Part shown: positions 40,158 through 51,383 of the stretch, one piece after another
Position numbering within the stretch: the first letter of the stretch is position 1
Layout of the letters: every line of letters starts with the position of its first letter
Origin: Batkoa obscura
Taxonomy: Eukaryota; Entomophthoromycota; Entomophthoromycetes; Entomophthorales; Batkoaceae
Length of the DNA stretch: 64,000 bases
Assembly: GCA_030770535.1 (NCBI GenBank)
Contig: JASVEC010000006.1
Location: 1 to 64,000 of the forward strand
Reading direction: 5' to 3'
Position numbers and translations under genes: made by a program
The notes under the pieces: model-generated
What the model saw: the letters and a program-made list of their open reading frames with translations, nothing else
Told to the model about the DNA's origin: nothing
The model's database searches: none

Positions 40158-42125
40158 TTATTCAGTATGTTTAAACGCAAAAACGTTTATAGGCTTTTCT
40201 GGTGAGCTAACGATGTATAATTTTGATTTAACTTCATCTTTGTCCTTCAATGTAAAACTAAAATTTCTAACTAATGAAGCAGTAACTAAATAAAGCTCCA
40301 TCCAAGCTAAACTAAAAATAAATTAGTGTTTAATTATATTTATATTTTATACTATATTTTGTGCTATATTACCTTCTACCTAAACACCCTCTTGGACCAA
40401 CAGAAAAGGGATAAAAATTATCATTTAATTTAAATTGACCATATTCATCAATCCAACGTTCAGGATTAAACAAATTAGGATTTTCCCAGTTATTAGTAGT
40501 ATTATGGAGCGCATTCATACTCAGTGAAACTGTGGTCTATATAAAAATGTATTAGCGCAACCGATTATACCATTGTTACTAAAATTACATTTTCAGGAAG
40601 AAAATAACCATCCACAATTCTTCCACCATTTGGTACACTTCTTACTAAACTACCTGCTGTAGCTGGACGAATTCTTAAACTCTCGTAAATCACTGCTCGA
40701 AGGTAAACGTTTTCTTTACATATATCATAATTTACTGCTTCTTTGTTTGGAAAAGTAGATGTTAACTCCTCTTTGAGTTTGTTGTAAATCTCTGGATGTT
40801 TTGATAAAAGATAAAAAGTCCTAATTGATTATTAAATTTTAAAAATAAATTATAAACTATAAATAAACATACCAAGTCAATGAATTGGAGGTCGTATCTG
40901 AACCAGCGATACTAAAAATTAGTTATTTTATAGTAAATATATAATTAATATATTACAGTTGAATTATAGACTCTTCTGCAATTTCTTTTTCGCTAAGTTT
41001 TTTTCCAGTATCTGGATCAGAAGCATTAATTAAAGTATTTAAAATAGTAATTCTATCCGAACACTCTTTTGCATCTCTAACAGCTTCATATGAAAACTAA
41101 ATCAATATAAATAACTTGATAAAAAATAAAATTAGGTATTACTTTATAAAGTTGAGTTACGCTTTCAAATTTATAATGTTTCAAAAATGGAAAGGGCCCA
41201 ACCTAAATATTTATTAATACTAGATAAAATCTAATTATTATAAAATATTACAAAAACAGCTATAACAAAGAAATTTTTGATCCATCCAATAACTGGGTGA
41301 TAACCATCCTTTAACATATCAAAGGATTTACCATATGCTACATCTCCGATTACATCCTAATAATAATAAATTAAAATTAAATTAATAGCATGATGATGTT
41401 ATCGTTACAAATGAAAAACAATTAAATAAAAGGCCAATATTGAAACATTCTCCTTTTGAAGCCTTTTCTTCGATCTTATCAACTAAAATATTGACATTTC
41501 GTTTTACCAAATACTCCACATTTGATATAGTTTTATCTGAAAAACTAAAAGCAAGAATTTTTTTCTAAAATTACATTTTTAGACAAAGTTTATTAATTTC
41601 ACCAAATTATTTACCCTTTGACGATGGAACTCTTTGTCTCTAAACAATTTATAAGTCATATCAAAAACGGCTCAAAAAAATCATTACCTAGTACTAAGAA
41701 TAGTTTCCCCAACAATTTGAAAACCATTAGTTTTTTTACTTTTTGGAAAAGTATAAGTGGAATTAATTCGCTTTGCAGCTTCATCAGAGCAAAATGATAT
41801 GCTATCCCAATCTATTAAACAGAGTTATTTAAAGTCCCACTTAAAATAATTTCAATGTTTTACTTAATCTAACAGCATTTCCATATATTTCATGAAGTCC
41901 AGTTACATAGAGATGAAAGGTACCATTAAATAAATAATATCTTGGCAAAAAAGAAAAGATTTGATTAATTAATGGCCCAGGAATTTTTCTTAATGGACTA
42001 ATATATAAATTATATATTATCTAAAGATTCATTGTTAATGTACAAATAGAAAAAGATGAATATACCTTATAACACCAATAAAGTAGTGCAATAATGAGTA
42101 TTAAATACACACTTATTATTTCCAT
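40158..42125 (-). CDS. Cytochrome P450 monooxygenase
   Basis: A membrane-anchored microsomal P450 of about 500 residues in roughly ten exons. The N-terminal anchor is MEIISVYLILIIALLYWCYK (start ATG 42123-42125), followed by the proline hinge PLRKIPGPL. The ExxR motif appears as YESLRIRPAT, the PERW-type region as PERWIDEYGQF, and the heme-thiolate loop as FSVGPRGCLGR, matching FxxGxRxCxG. The overall pattern is that of fungal class II enzymes, which take electrons from P450 reductase. The CYP family and substrate cannot be told by eye. The stop TAA is at 40158-40160, inside one of a pair of direct repeats. Confidence 0.92.
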
Positions 42126-43049
42126 TGCTTAAAATTATACTTTTGGTGCTTGATTTTTATATAGCTTATATGCCTATATACTTCAATAACTCACTCTTTT
42201 GTTATGTAATGTGTATATGATTTTCAATCTGGCGCTCCTTCTCCGTAACAACTTGTAAAAACAAATACTGTTGATTCGAAATGAAGAAAACATTGATTTA
42301 AAATTTTCAATTTATAGTACAAGTAAATTATGAAAGAGTCTCATTAGATAGGCTCAGTTTAGAAGTCAAAAAACCATGTTATATTATATCATTATTTAAC
42401 TAAAAGTGTATATTCAGACAATATTTAATTACTATGTGACTAAATTTAGAATTGCTACATTAATACTTTCATGTCATCTAGTATATGGTTTATCATTATT
42501 CGATAATATATCACGTTATTGTATTATTTTTATAAGAAAAATTATTCTTACTCAGCATATGAAATTAAAACATTAAATCTACAATTAGTAATAAAGCTAA
42601 CCTTAGCTTTTAAAAGATTTCTTAAAGACAATAGCATAATTAAACTAAATTTTAGTTAGCAACCTCTAAATTCGGGTTGCTAATACTGCTTTTAGCCCAT
42701 TGAAGTATTTTGAGGCAAGCTAATTTCTACTTGTTATTTACTACATTAGTAAACTAGGAAGCTTTGCCCTTGTAATGTGATCTAAGCATAGATTCACGTG
42801 CGCTATTTAAAGGATAGAATATATTTAGTGAAACTACTATTATTGCTTATATTTTTTGATATTTATATCTCTTTTTTTAAAACCTTAGAAGCGATAATAC
42901 TCTTAAAGGTCTTGTTACTGAAAGGAAATGTATTTCTTTTTAGGTTTAACAATTTTTTATATAAAGCAAAAATATTAAGACGTTTGGTTACATGAGTTAT
43001 GTTTGCTATTGAAAATCTACTATATATAAGGGATATAGTTTATAAGCAT

Positions 43050-43640
43050 TCTTTTTCTCTTGAAAGGCATGAGTCCAAAATGTTTTATTAATTAAAATAA
43101 AATGCATATACTATAAGCAGCGAACTCTAGGGACCGATTTATCAATAATGACTTTGTGGGAGCATAGAAAGAGAGTCAAAGCCCTTTTTATCTTTTGTGA
43201 ATTGAGTAGAACAAAAAGATAACACTTTTAACACTTTTGGCTCTAACTTCCATAAAGATCCTTATTACATGAGAAGAACAGTAGAAATCAAAGGGAGAAA
43301 TGCAAGGGCAGGATAAGTAAACTGTAAATTGGTAAAGCTTTTTTGAAAGGTCCACAATCCAGTGGAAAGAATTAGGGATCTAGCCAAAGACAATACCTGG
43401 GAAAAAGAGCTAATAATTTAAAAAAGGCAAGTGAGTGGGGGACAGGGTTGGCGAAAATAGTAAGGAAGGATAAGATGTATACCCATAGATGCAAGGTGGG
43501 GACCCAAAAACAAAATTATAAAGAGGAGTTAAGTCAGAAGAAGGGCAATGAAGGCAATGGCCTTATACAGGTTTAAATTTGGCAACAACAGTTTGAGAGG
43601 TGAAGGTAGTATGTATGTATTACTAACATAAAAAAAATGA
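43050..43640 (+). repeat. Purine-rich non-coding island, putative repeat
   Basis: About 590 bases markedly richer in G and A on this strand than the surrounding DNA, with no long open frame. Its beginning (GAGTCCAAAATGTTTTATTAA, then AGGGACCGATTTATCA) matches the beginning of the island at 54610-55250 (AGGGACATAGATTTATCA). Later words such as GTCAGAAGAAG recur in the same order. It is probably a diverged dispersed repeat of unknown class. Confidence 0.4.
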
Positions 43641-44248
43641 ATTTTAGTTTAGAAAACTTTGACACAATAAATTACTATAAATCAAATAAAGTCAAAACAT
43701 GAGTGATGCTTTTTTTAAAGATCTAATAGAGTGAATGAACTCTAAAGCGGTTTACTATAACCAAAATAAATAAATCAAAATAATAAGGAGGTCGATTATA
43801 TTAGTAGGAATTCTCTTCCCTGTTTATTATAGGAAGGCTTAGCTTTAGTTTAAGAAAATCCATGTAATCAATCAAGCAGTTTTCGATCTGATAGAAATGG
43901 AAAGCACGAGAGCCTTTTTGCTTCTTATCAAAGAAAGTTCCTTATGGTATTTATAAATAGTCAATAAAGCAGAGGAATAGAAGTCAGCAACAAATTAAGA
44001 GTAATAATAATATTGATTTAGTTTTTAATCAAGTAGTCGAACATATTTTTTGCATAAAACCTTCAACTAATGTTTTGTTCAATTTTTCACTTCTAAAAGT
44101 GGTCAAAATACTTAACAAAAAAAGGCATTCTGAATAAAATTGACGAATAAAAGTTTCGAAAGAGTCAAGCGTAAATTAGTTTTGTTAATCTCTGCTTAGC
44201 CTCTTAGAAAAAAACCTTTAATAATGTATAATTTATATAACTATTTGA

Positions 44249-44352
44249 ATATGTGGGTGTATCTTGGTATTTAAGAATTTTACTAATGATGTTTCTACTC
44301 AAATGGCACTCAATAGAAAAAGTGATGAAATCAAAAAAAGCATCCACATATG
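44249..44352 (-). mobile_element. MITE-like element, copy G (diverged)
   Basis: Reverse-oriented member upstream of the Zn2Cys6 gene. Left end ATATGTGGGTGTATC, then TTAAGAATTTTACTAATGAT; right end GCATCCACATAT. It lies about 230 bases before the ATG and so may sit in the promoter. Confidence 0.65.
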
Positions 44353-44579
44353 GTCTTTAGCACTTTACTATAAAAGTAAAATAGACTACCATTATTTTAT
44401 CTAAATTTAAACGCAGACTTTAATTGGTTCTGTTTTTGAATTTTCAATTTTATTGGCTAATTTAGTAAAAATAAATTGTTTACAGACCTTTATATTTTTT
44501 AATTGGATATTGAAATAATATCCTTTAACTAAATGAATTATATTATGAAATATTCATTTTCATTTTATATCTTTATTTC

Positions 44580-46346
44580 ATGGAGCAACAAGATATATCG
44601 AATTCGAAGAAAATAGGCCATAGATGTGATCAATGTTATCAAAGTCACGTCAAATGCGACAAGCTGCTGCCTAAATGCTCAAGATGTCTTAGGAGGAAAA
44701 CTGATTGTACTTTTATAAGAGAGACTGTATATAATAAAGAGATAAGCGCTCAGTATGGATCATATAATAGGCAAATCGCACGCAAAGTTAATGTTAAAGC
44801 AGAGAAGAGATTTATATATGTAAAGCAAAATAAACTTAGTTTAAAACAACTCCAATCAAAAAGAGAGATTGAATATCAAGTATTAAAATTGCCTAAAGGC
44901 TACAATTTTTCATATAATATCCTTGGGATATTTAATAAGTTTCAAAGGAAATTATTGTTAGAAAACTTGTTAAATTTTATTCAAAACCCGTCTCCATTTT
45001 TTCCTAGCAAAGGTCTAAACCTTTTCATCACGTTAATAGAAAAACTGAATTTAGTATCATATAAACCTATAAAATTGATTTCGATACCCAAGGTGCCAGA
45101 GGGAACTGAATTTAATATTAGGTCAATTTTAAGGCAAGCCATAGTCAACTACTTTAAAGTTATCAATAAAGTGTTTCCCTTATTCGATGAAACAAGATTT
45201 AGTTTCATTTCACGCCCGTTCCATTTAAAACTAGCAATACTCACAGGTGGGCTTTTATGTATGGAACAAACTGAAACAGTAAAGGATTTAATTAAATATT
45301 TTGAGGGAGAAATTTATAGATTTGTTAAAAATATTCCTAGAATTAAACCCACTTTAGAAAACATACAACTAATTCTTGTATTAGTTGGGAGTATATCTTA
45401 TTTTCCATGGGTCAATAGTCTTAAAGAATTTCTTCTATTCCACTGCTATAGAATATCGTTTATAATAGGATTAAGTCAATCTTCGAGCAAGCTATCAAGA
45501 AAGATTAATATAGAAAGGGTTTATACTTATTGCATGTTAAACTTCTATTATAATGGCAATTTAATAACCTATGGTTCATATGCTGCTGAGCCTATACTTC
45601 CTTTAGAGTTAAAAAAGATAGAAAATGATTATACATATAAATTCTCAAGTTATAAGTTTAATTTTAGCAAAAATGATAAAGAGATACAACAATATTGTTT
45701 TCTAAAATTGCAAGAATTTTATTATATATTAAGTACCCTGTTTTTTGATTTACGATTAATTAAAGAGGAAAGTACAAGACAAAGCGAAGATCAATTAAAA
45801 TTTGACAATATTTTAAAAAAGCTTTCCTTTAAAGCATTGGTTATTAAAGAAAAATATACTAGGATTTTGGATGATTTTATAGTAAAAGTAGATAATCGAG
45901 GTTTAATAGGATTTATTAAAGAGTATCAGTATTGTATCATTCATTTTTTCCACCAAGTCAATTTTTATATCTACACTATCCAATTTAGTATATCTAAAGA
46001 AAAAAAGATTTATGAAATGCAAGAATATGCAACTGGTAAAAACATTAGCGCAAATACATCACATTACATTGAAAATATACTTTTAAAATGCTATTTAGCA
46101 ATTGATAGTGCTATTATAAATTGTCACAATTATACTCTTGCCTTCGATTGTCCGCTCGTTTCTACTTGTTTGGTCTTTATGATACGGTTTGGAGGAAGTA
46201 GCGAGGAGAATTTGATCTATGTTCAAAAAGGAAAAGAGTTTTTACACTCTTTATTGAAATCACCCTCTGCTATGGGGATATGTGGAATGAATTTAAAGCT
46301 TCTTGAAATCACCAGTAAGTCATTAAATACTATTAAAATTGAGTAG
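44580..46346 (+). CDS. Zn2Cys6 fungal transcription factor
   Basis: A single exon of 588 residues. A Gal4-type binuclear zinc cluster occupies residues 16-43: CDQCYQSHVKCDK, then CSRCLRRKTDC, the six-cysteine pattern that binds two zinc ions and recognises CGG-type half sites. A basic linker (RQIARKVNVKAEKRF) follows. The rest is a mostly helical region, as in the middle homology region of this class, with hydrophobic blocks near residues 190-330. No activation domain is obvious. The targets are unknown; the nearest downstream genes are the three TspO-related paralogues, but nothing ties them to it. Confidence 0.9.
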   Translation: MEQQDISNSKKIGHRCDQCYQSHVKCDKLLPKCSRCLRRKTDCTFIRETVYNKEISAQYGSYNRQIARKVNVKAEKRFIYVKQNKLSLKQLQSKREIEYQVLKLPKGYNFSYNILGIFNKFQRKLLLENLLNFIQNPSPFFPSKGLNLFITLIEKLNLVSYKPIKLISIPKVPEGTEFNIRSILRQAIVNYFKVINKVFPLFDETRFSFISRPFHLKLAILTGGLLCMEQTETVKDLIKYFEGEIYRFVKNIPRIKPTLENIQLILVLVGSISYFPWVNSLKEFLLFHCYRISFIIGLSQSSSKLSRKINIERVYTYCMLNFYYNGNLITYGSYAAEPILPLELKKIENDYTYKFSSYKFNFSKNDKEIQQYCFLKLQEFYYILSTLFFDLRLIKEESTRQSEDQLKFDNILKKLSFKALVIKEKYTRILDDFIVKVDNRGLIGFIKEYQYCIIHFFHQVNFYIYTIQFSISKEKKIYEMQEYATGKNISANTSHYIENILLKCYLAIDSAIINCHNYTLAFDCPLVSTCLVFMIRFGGSSEENLIYVQKGKEFLHSLLKSPSAMGICGMNLKLLEITSKSLNTIKIE

Positions 46347-47514
46347 TCAAAATCAAATACTCATTTATTGTATTATTGCTACTCATTTTTTTGATATTAA
46401 AATTTATTACTAATACAACTTAAAAAGCAATTTTTTTAATATTCTAAGTCAGGCACTTATAGAATATAATATTATTTCAAAAGAATTTAGCATGTAGTTG
46501 AAAAGTTTAATAAAGTTATTATTTTTTACTAGTTTAAATAAATATCGTAACTTATATTCAATAGTTGGATAATAAATAAGATTTTATATATTATATTAAT
46601 AGTCTAAATAATATTATAATTTTTTTAAAATTATAATATAATAAGTATCAGCTTAAACTACTTTTTTTTTTTTAAATTGTTTGTGAAACTGAATAATTGC
46701 CAAAAATTTCAAAGCAATTATGAAATTTATGATAAATTTATTTTAGTTTACTTACAAATAAGGTTTCTAGCACTTTTGGATATTTCACACATTTACAAAC
46801 TCGCCTTGTTCCTATACTAGAACAATACTTAACAATTTTGTTGGCAGCTACTCCTATATAAACAATACAACTCTATCTACAAATAACATTTCTCCACTTT
46901 ATACACAAATTTATCCCTATGAGAATTCACACAGCAATTAACTTTTATTACAAATTAAAACTTTAAAGCATTAATTATCATGAATTAAATATCCAGAATT
47001 CTAATTAGAAGGGATAAATGAGGATACTTTTTTTGGCTTCATTACTTTTTCCATTTTTTAAGCGTTATTTCAGCGGAAAGATTGTTATTAAAATTCTTAA
47101 ACACAAAAATACTTCCCCAAATCCTGATTTTCTAAATATGAATTTTATGTAATAAATAACCACTGGAGTGTTATTAATCTTTTGAAATCTAAATCGAGAT
47201 TTGTTTGCTAAAATTAAGGTTCGATCTATAAAGAATTTCAGAAGATATAACATAAACAATATTAAAAGTTGTATTTAAAAGTTGAAATGTATACTCCAAG
47301 ATTTTATTGTTTCTAATTAAAACTCTCTTTTTATAAAGAAATTAAAATATAGTATTTTTAAAGGGATTCTTTAATTTTCTTTTTGTTTCTACCCATTTTC
47401 TTGGAGCTGTGATTAAAAAATTTACGATCTACAATGGAATGATTTAAGAATTACTCCATCTTTTTATTTAAATTTTATTGAATTCAAAATATTGTTTTAG
47501 ATTTCAGTTACTAA
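46347..47514. other. Intergenic with MITE copy H
   Basis: A/T-rich spacer of 1.2 kb. Apart from the element at 47014-47121 nothing was recognised. Confidence 0.5.
47014..47121 (+). mobile_element. MITE-like element, copy H
   Basis: Left end ATAAATGAGGATAC, core AAGCGTTATTTCAGCGGAAA, then AAAATTCTTAAACAC; right end TACTTCCCCAAAT. Both termini are diverged from the family consensus, so it is one of the older copies. Confidence 0.65.
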
Positions 47515-47570
47515 AAATTGCTTTCGGGGATTTACTTTTAATATTTACAGTATATAAAGGCAAGGTACTG
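47512..47570 (+). promoter_or_regulatory. Conserved upstream motif with TATA box, TspO-related gene 1
   Basis: GCTTTCGGGGATTTACTTTT followed after about 12 bases by TATATAAAG, a TATA box some 35-40 bases before the ATG. The same order is found before genes 2 and 3 (TTCGGAGATTTAGATTTAAT and TATGGAGATTTAGTTTTAAT), each 25-30 bases before a TATA-like run. The conservation stands out against otherwise diverged flanks. Confidence 0.65.
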
Positions 47571-47601
47571 TGAATAGGATAATTTATAAAAACAAAACAT
47601 A

Positions 47602-48453
47602 ATGGTTAATAAAGTACTACCTTTAAGGATATTAAACTTCGTCACTGGTTTAGCAGCTATTATTGTAAATATTATTACAACTTTAGTTCCATTAAATGGC
47701 AGTAGGTTAAGTGATATGGATAATAATGTCAATAAAATTATGCCTGCTGGTACCGCCTTTTCAATCTGGGCCGTTATTTATATATTTAAACTATTATTTA
47801 TGATCTATCAACTGTTCCCAAGAACATATGACTTAAAATATATCAATTACGGCATCACCCCATACTTTAGTTTATTAGCTTTATTAAATATTACTTGGTT
47901 ACTTACACAAGCTTATCTTAAAGATGAGTTATATATTGTACAGCTTATTGTTATTTATGTGATGTTTGTTGTATTGTTAATTATGTATTCAATGACCTTT
48001 AAATATATCAAGAGTGACCTCGTATTAAATACCGAATCAAACAATAATTTCTATTTGAATTATTGGTTAGGTAGAGTATGGTTATCCATCTACTTTGCTT
48101 GGATTACAGGTGCCATATGTGTTGATTCCTTCTCTGTTTTCTCTGATCTTCCAACAACAACTTATATAAGTTCTACTATCACTTTATGCCTATTAGCTAT
48201 ACTTACAATAGTGATAGTATTTATCAATCGTGATGTGGCTTTCACTTTAACTTTTATTTGGACCTCAGCTTGGATCATTGTCAATCATAAAGATGTTGAA
48301 GAAGGGTACCCACTTTTTATTACTGCTTGTGTTGTCATTGCAGTTGTTTCAATTGTTACAATTGTAGCTTTTATCTTAAATTTGAAATTTGTTTTTAATC
48401 GAAGAAAGATTAACGAAACAGAAATTGAGAAATTGAATAATGAGATATCTTAG
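47602..48453 (+). CDS. TspO/MBR-related membrane protein, paralogue 1
   Basis: A single exon of 283 residues with seven or eight hydrophobic helices. Blocks VPLNGSRLSDMDNNVNKIMP, AGTAFSIWAVIYIFKLLFMI and LSIYFAWITGAICVDSF match the pattern of tryptophan-rich sensory (TspO/MBR-like) proteins of about 250-280 residues known mostly from bacteria and protists (NALPLNG, PAGYVFSIWGLIYLG, SIYLGWITVA). TspO relatives bind tetrapyrroles or sterols, but no ligand can be inferred here. It is the first and most diverged of three tandem copies. The short C-terminus is charged (RRKINETEIEKLNNE). Family assignment is by motif recall only. Confidence 0.7.
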   Translation: MVNKVLPLRILNFVTGLAAIIVNIITTLVPLNGSRLSDMDNNVNKIMPAGTAFSIWAVIYIFKLLFMIYQLFPRTYDLKYINYGITPYFSLLALLNITWLLTQAYLKDELYIVQLIVIYVMFVVLLIMYSMTFKYIKSDLVLNTESNNNFYLNYWLGRVWLSIYFAWITGAICVDSFSVFSDLPTTTYISSTITLCLLAILTIVIVFINRDVAFTLTFIWTSAWIIVNHKDVEEGYPLFITACVVIAVVSIVTIVAFILNLKFVFNRRKINETEIEKLNNEIS

Positions 48454-48480
48454 AATATATATATATGTTTATTACTTAAA

Positions 48481-48541
48481 AGGCTTCTAAGCCCATTCAA
48501 CTATTTTAAACATCCACCAAACTATAACAATTTTGATCAAC
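48481..48541 (+). promoter_or_regulatory. Conserved 3' flank motif, TspO-related gene 1
   Basis: Starting 28 bases after the stop: TTCTAAGCCCATTCAACTAT, then TTTAAACATCCACCAAACTATAAC. The matching segments at 50355-50413 and 52255-52315 keep the CATCGAATTATAA-type core at the same distance from the stop codon. It is probably a shared 3' untranslated element. Confidence 0.55.
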
Positions 48542-48747
48542 TTTTTAGCTTATATTGAGGATAATGTTTATTATATTTAATAAAACCCAACGAAAAATTT
48601 CATTTGAATTTATTATAATTTTTAATGTTAAAAATTTATTTTATAAAGGTTTATCACATACCTAATATAAACTTACTCTATTTGATTTTGTTTTTAACTA
48701 ATTTTAGAGAAAGTTCTTATTATTTGTATTACTTGTATTTTTTATAT

Positions 48748-49198
48748 TGTGAAAGTTGATACTCAGTGGTCGGAGTTAAAAGCTACTCTTACTTAATTAA
48801 CTTGCCTTGAGTCAAACGGTCTTAGTTTATGTAACTAAGATAGACTTAATAGAAATAGTACGTAATAAGCTACGAATTATGTAAAACAAATATAATGGAA
48901 GATACTACTGTAAAATCTATATAAGATATTGTCAGAAAGACTTAGTGGCTTTATTAATAGTACGATATCAGGGAATAATTCAGTTAAAAAGCTTTGAGTT
49001 ATCATGTTGAAGAATCCCTTTTATATTCTTTGCAATTTGAAGTTAGAAATCCCCACAGTAAATCAAAACAAGGAACTCTGGATTGATTATATCATATGAT
49101 TTACGATCAAATTGATTACAAGACTACTACTAGCTTTGTAAACAAGTTAAATGATTATTATCTTATTAATCCGAGAGCTGATAAACCAATATTTCACA
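48748..49198 (+). mobile_element. LTR-like repeat, copy 3 (older)
   Basis: A diverged member of the family at 311-774 and 6002-6465, about 451 bases, starting TGTGAAAG and ending TTTCACA, same strand. Divergence and internal length changes mark it as clearly older than the subtelomeric pair. It sits between the first and second TspO-related genes. No retroelement coding region adjoins it and no target duplication was recognised. Confidence 0.6.
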
Positions 49199-49374
49199 AA
49201 ATTCAAGGCTTACAATATTATACTATATAATATATATAATTGATCCAAGCTGTAAAAGACAAAATAATGTATAAACTATTTTAAGAATAAATGTTTACTA
49301 AAATATATTTAAGAATTGTTCCAACTTTTTACTATAATTTTATTTAAATTTAAAACTAAAATTTTTAGACGTAT

Positions 49375-49430
49375 TTATAGCAAATGCCTTCGGAGATTTA
49401 GATTTAATATCTAAAATATATAAAGAAGGC
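49375..49430 (+). promoter_or_regulatory. Conserved upstream motif with TATA box, TspO-related gene 2
   Basis: AATGCCTTCGGAGATTTAGA, then AATATATAAAGAAGG, 37-90 bases before the ATG. Same arrangement as before genes 1 and 3. Confidence 0.65.
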
Positions 49431-49466
49431 TAAATTTGATCAATAATTTAATCTACAGAAAAAATA

Positions 49467-50330
49467 ATGACTAACAATATATTATTTTCGCGAATTTTTA
49501 ACTTTATTATAGGTTTAATAACTATCATTGTAAATGGCATTATAGCTGTAGTTCCAATAAATGGTGGAAGATTAATAGACAGGGATGATAGTTTAAACAA
49601 ATTTATGCCTTCTCCAGTCGCATTTTCGATCTGGAGTATTATTTACACATTTAAACTAGTATTTATGATCTATCAATTATTACCAAGAACATACAACTTA
49701 AAATATATCAATTATGGTATCACCCCATACTTCAGCACAGTAGCGTTATTAAATATGACTTGGCTAATTACACAAGCTTACCTTAAAAATAGTTATGATT
49801 TTGTACAACTTATTATCATTTATACTATGTTTACTGTATTATTTTTCATGTATACAACTACATTTAAATATATTAAAAATGACCTTACAATGAAAATAGA
49901 ATCTAACGATAATTTTTATTTAAATTATTGGTTTGGTAGAGTATGGTTATCTATGTATTTTGCTTGGATTACAGGTGCTATCTGTGTAGATTCCTTTTCT
50001 GTTTTTTCTGATCTTCCAACATCAACTTATATAAGTTCATCTTTAACTTTATGTTTATTAACTATAATTACAATGTTTGTACTTCATATTAATCGTGATG
50101 TTGCATTTAGTTTAACTTTTATTTGGTTTACATCTTGGATTATTGTCCACAATAAGGGCTTCAAAGAAGCATATACTCTTATTATCACTTCTATTGTTGC
50201 AATTTCGATCATTTCAATAGTTACAGTCATTACATTTGCTTTAAACATCAAGTTTATTATCAATAGATATAAGGGAATAGAAACTGAATTAGAAAGTGAA
50301 AGTAAGAAATTAAATTTATATTATAAATAA
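49467..50330 (+). CDS. TspO/MBR-related membrane protein, paralogue 2
   Basis: A single exon of 287 residues, the same family and topology as its neighbours. Key blocks are VPINGGRLIDRDDSLNKFMP, PVAFSIWSIIYTFKLVFMIY, LLPRTYNLKYINYGITPYF and YFAWITGAICVDSFSVF. The segment 49849-50138 is almost base-identical to 51748-52037 in paralogue 3 while both sides differ clearly, a sign of recent gene conversion. The tail ELESESKKLNLYYK is polar. Function unknown. Confidence 0.7.
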   Translation: MTNNILFSRIFNFIIGLITIIVNGIIAVVPINGGRLIDRDDSLNKFMPSPVAFSIWSIIYTFKLVFMIYQLLPRTYNLKYINYGITPYFSTVALLNMTWLITQAYLKNSYDFVQLIIIYTMFTVLFFMYTTTFKYIKNDLTMKIESNDNFYLNYWFGRVWLSMYFAWITGAICVDSFSVFSDLPTSTYISSSLTLCLLTIITMFVLHINRDVAFSLTFIWFTSWIIVHNKGFKEAYTLIITSIVAISIISIVTVITFALNIKFIINRYKGIETELESESKKLNLYYK

Positions 50331-50354
50331 ATAATTTTAATTATTGTTTATAGG

Positions 50355-50413
50355 ATTTCCAAGTTTACTTGATTACTTTAAACGTCCATCGAATTATAAC
50401 AGTCTTGATTAAA
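50355..50413 (+). promoter_or_regulatory. Conserved 3' flank motif, TspO-related gene 2
   Basis: GATTTCCAAGTTTACTTGAT followed by TTTAAACGTCCATCGAATTATAAC, beginning 25 bases after the stop codon; it matches the corresponding flank of genes 1 and 3. Confidence 0.55.
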
Positions 50414-51295
50414 GTTTAGATAAAATTGAGGATTTCTATTTTTTATTACATTTTAATGAAAGTTTAATTTTCAAAATGAGCTTTACAAGAAGCTATCTAT
50501 TCTTTTACTTCCTCATCTTAATCAAAGTTCCCCTTTATAACTACTAATTTTATATAATAAATACTATCTTAAGCATGTATTTGAAAACTAGTCATATGAG
50601 CTTTCAAACGTTGTATTCTATTTGTATTTTTTATTTATTTATATAAAAGTTACTACTATAAGTATTAACTTTAGTTATTATAACTAAATTAATTACTTAG
50701 TATTTAAATCAGCTTTGAGACGAAGATCGTATTTAACTGGTCTATATATACAATAAGGATATTTAGTCAAGAAACTTTACCTTTATAATAAGTAATTTTT
50801 TAATGCCAACTTTTACTGTTATTTATTTAGAAGATATAATACTTTAATGTCTGACTTTTAAAAATATTATTATTTGTATTGAATTTTAAAATATCTAAGA
50901 TAATGTTTAATCTCATATAGTAAGTTTCAATAAAAATTTACCACTTAACTTAACTTTCAAATGCTAAATTTGTAGTTGAGGTTTATTTAGTATTTTTAAT
51001 CTTTAAAACTTGTAAATGCACTTACTTTTATAAAAATATAATAAAAAAATCTAGTTGAAACTTATACTATTAAATAAATTATCATTATCTCCTACTACAG
51101 TTTAAAGTCATGATTTATATATGATAATATTATTATTGAATATTATTCAAGTTGTCATAAAAATGTAAAAAAGAAGATCAAAATTTTAACTCATTTTGAT
51201 TGGAGTGTTCACAATAGGTGTGATAGAATAATACGTCATTTTTATTTTATTTTAAATCAATTTTAATCTCAGTCAAATTTAAGCATTATTCACTT
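50414..51295. other. Intergenic, nothing recognised
   Basis: About 880 bases between paralogues 2 and 3. A/T-rich with short homopolymers and no repeat of the known families. Paralogues 1 and 2 are separated by an LTR-like copy instead. Confidence 0.5.
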
Positions 51296-51346
51296 AAAAT
51301 GCTTATGGAGATTTAGTTTTAATTTTTAGAGTATAAAAACACAAGC
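51296..51346 (+). promoter_or_regulatory. Conserved upstream motif with TATA box, TspO-related gene 3
   Basis: AATGCTTATGGAGATTTAGT, then TTTAGAGTATAAAAACAC, ending about 38 bases before the ATG. Third instance of the shared promoter layout. Confidence 0.65.
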
Positions 51347-51383
51347 AAAATCTAATTTATTTTATTTTTTATATTTTAAGTTG

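Larger units (their letters stand above)
42126..44579. other. Intergenic, 2.45 kb, repeat-bearing
   Basis: No gene recognised. The stretch contains the purine-rich repeat at 43050-43640 and MITE copy G. A 65-codon hydrophobic frame at 42798-42995 is isolated and compositionally like the surrounding DNA, so it is not called. Confidence 0.5.

Noticed and set aside
42798-42995. 65-codon hydrophobic open frame in the 42-44 kb gap
   Set aside because: It is isolated, has no recognisable domain, and its A/T-driven leucine, isoleucine and phenylalanine content matches chance frames in such DNA.
47205-47225. GGTTCGATC resembling a tRNA B box
   Set aside because: No A box, acceptor stem or anticodon arm at the right distance. 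No other tRNA was found in the window.
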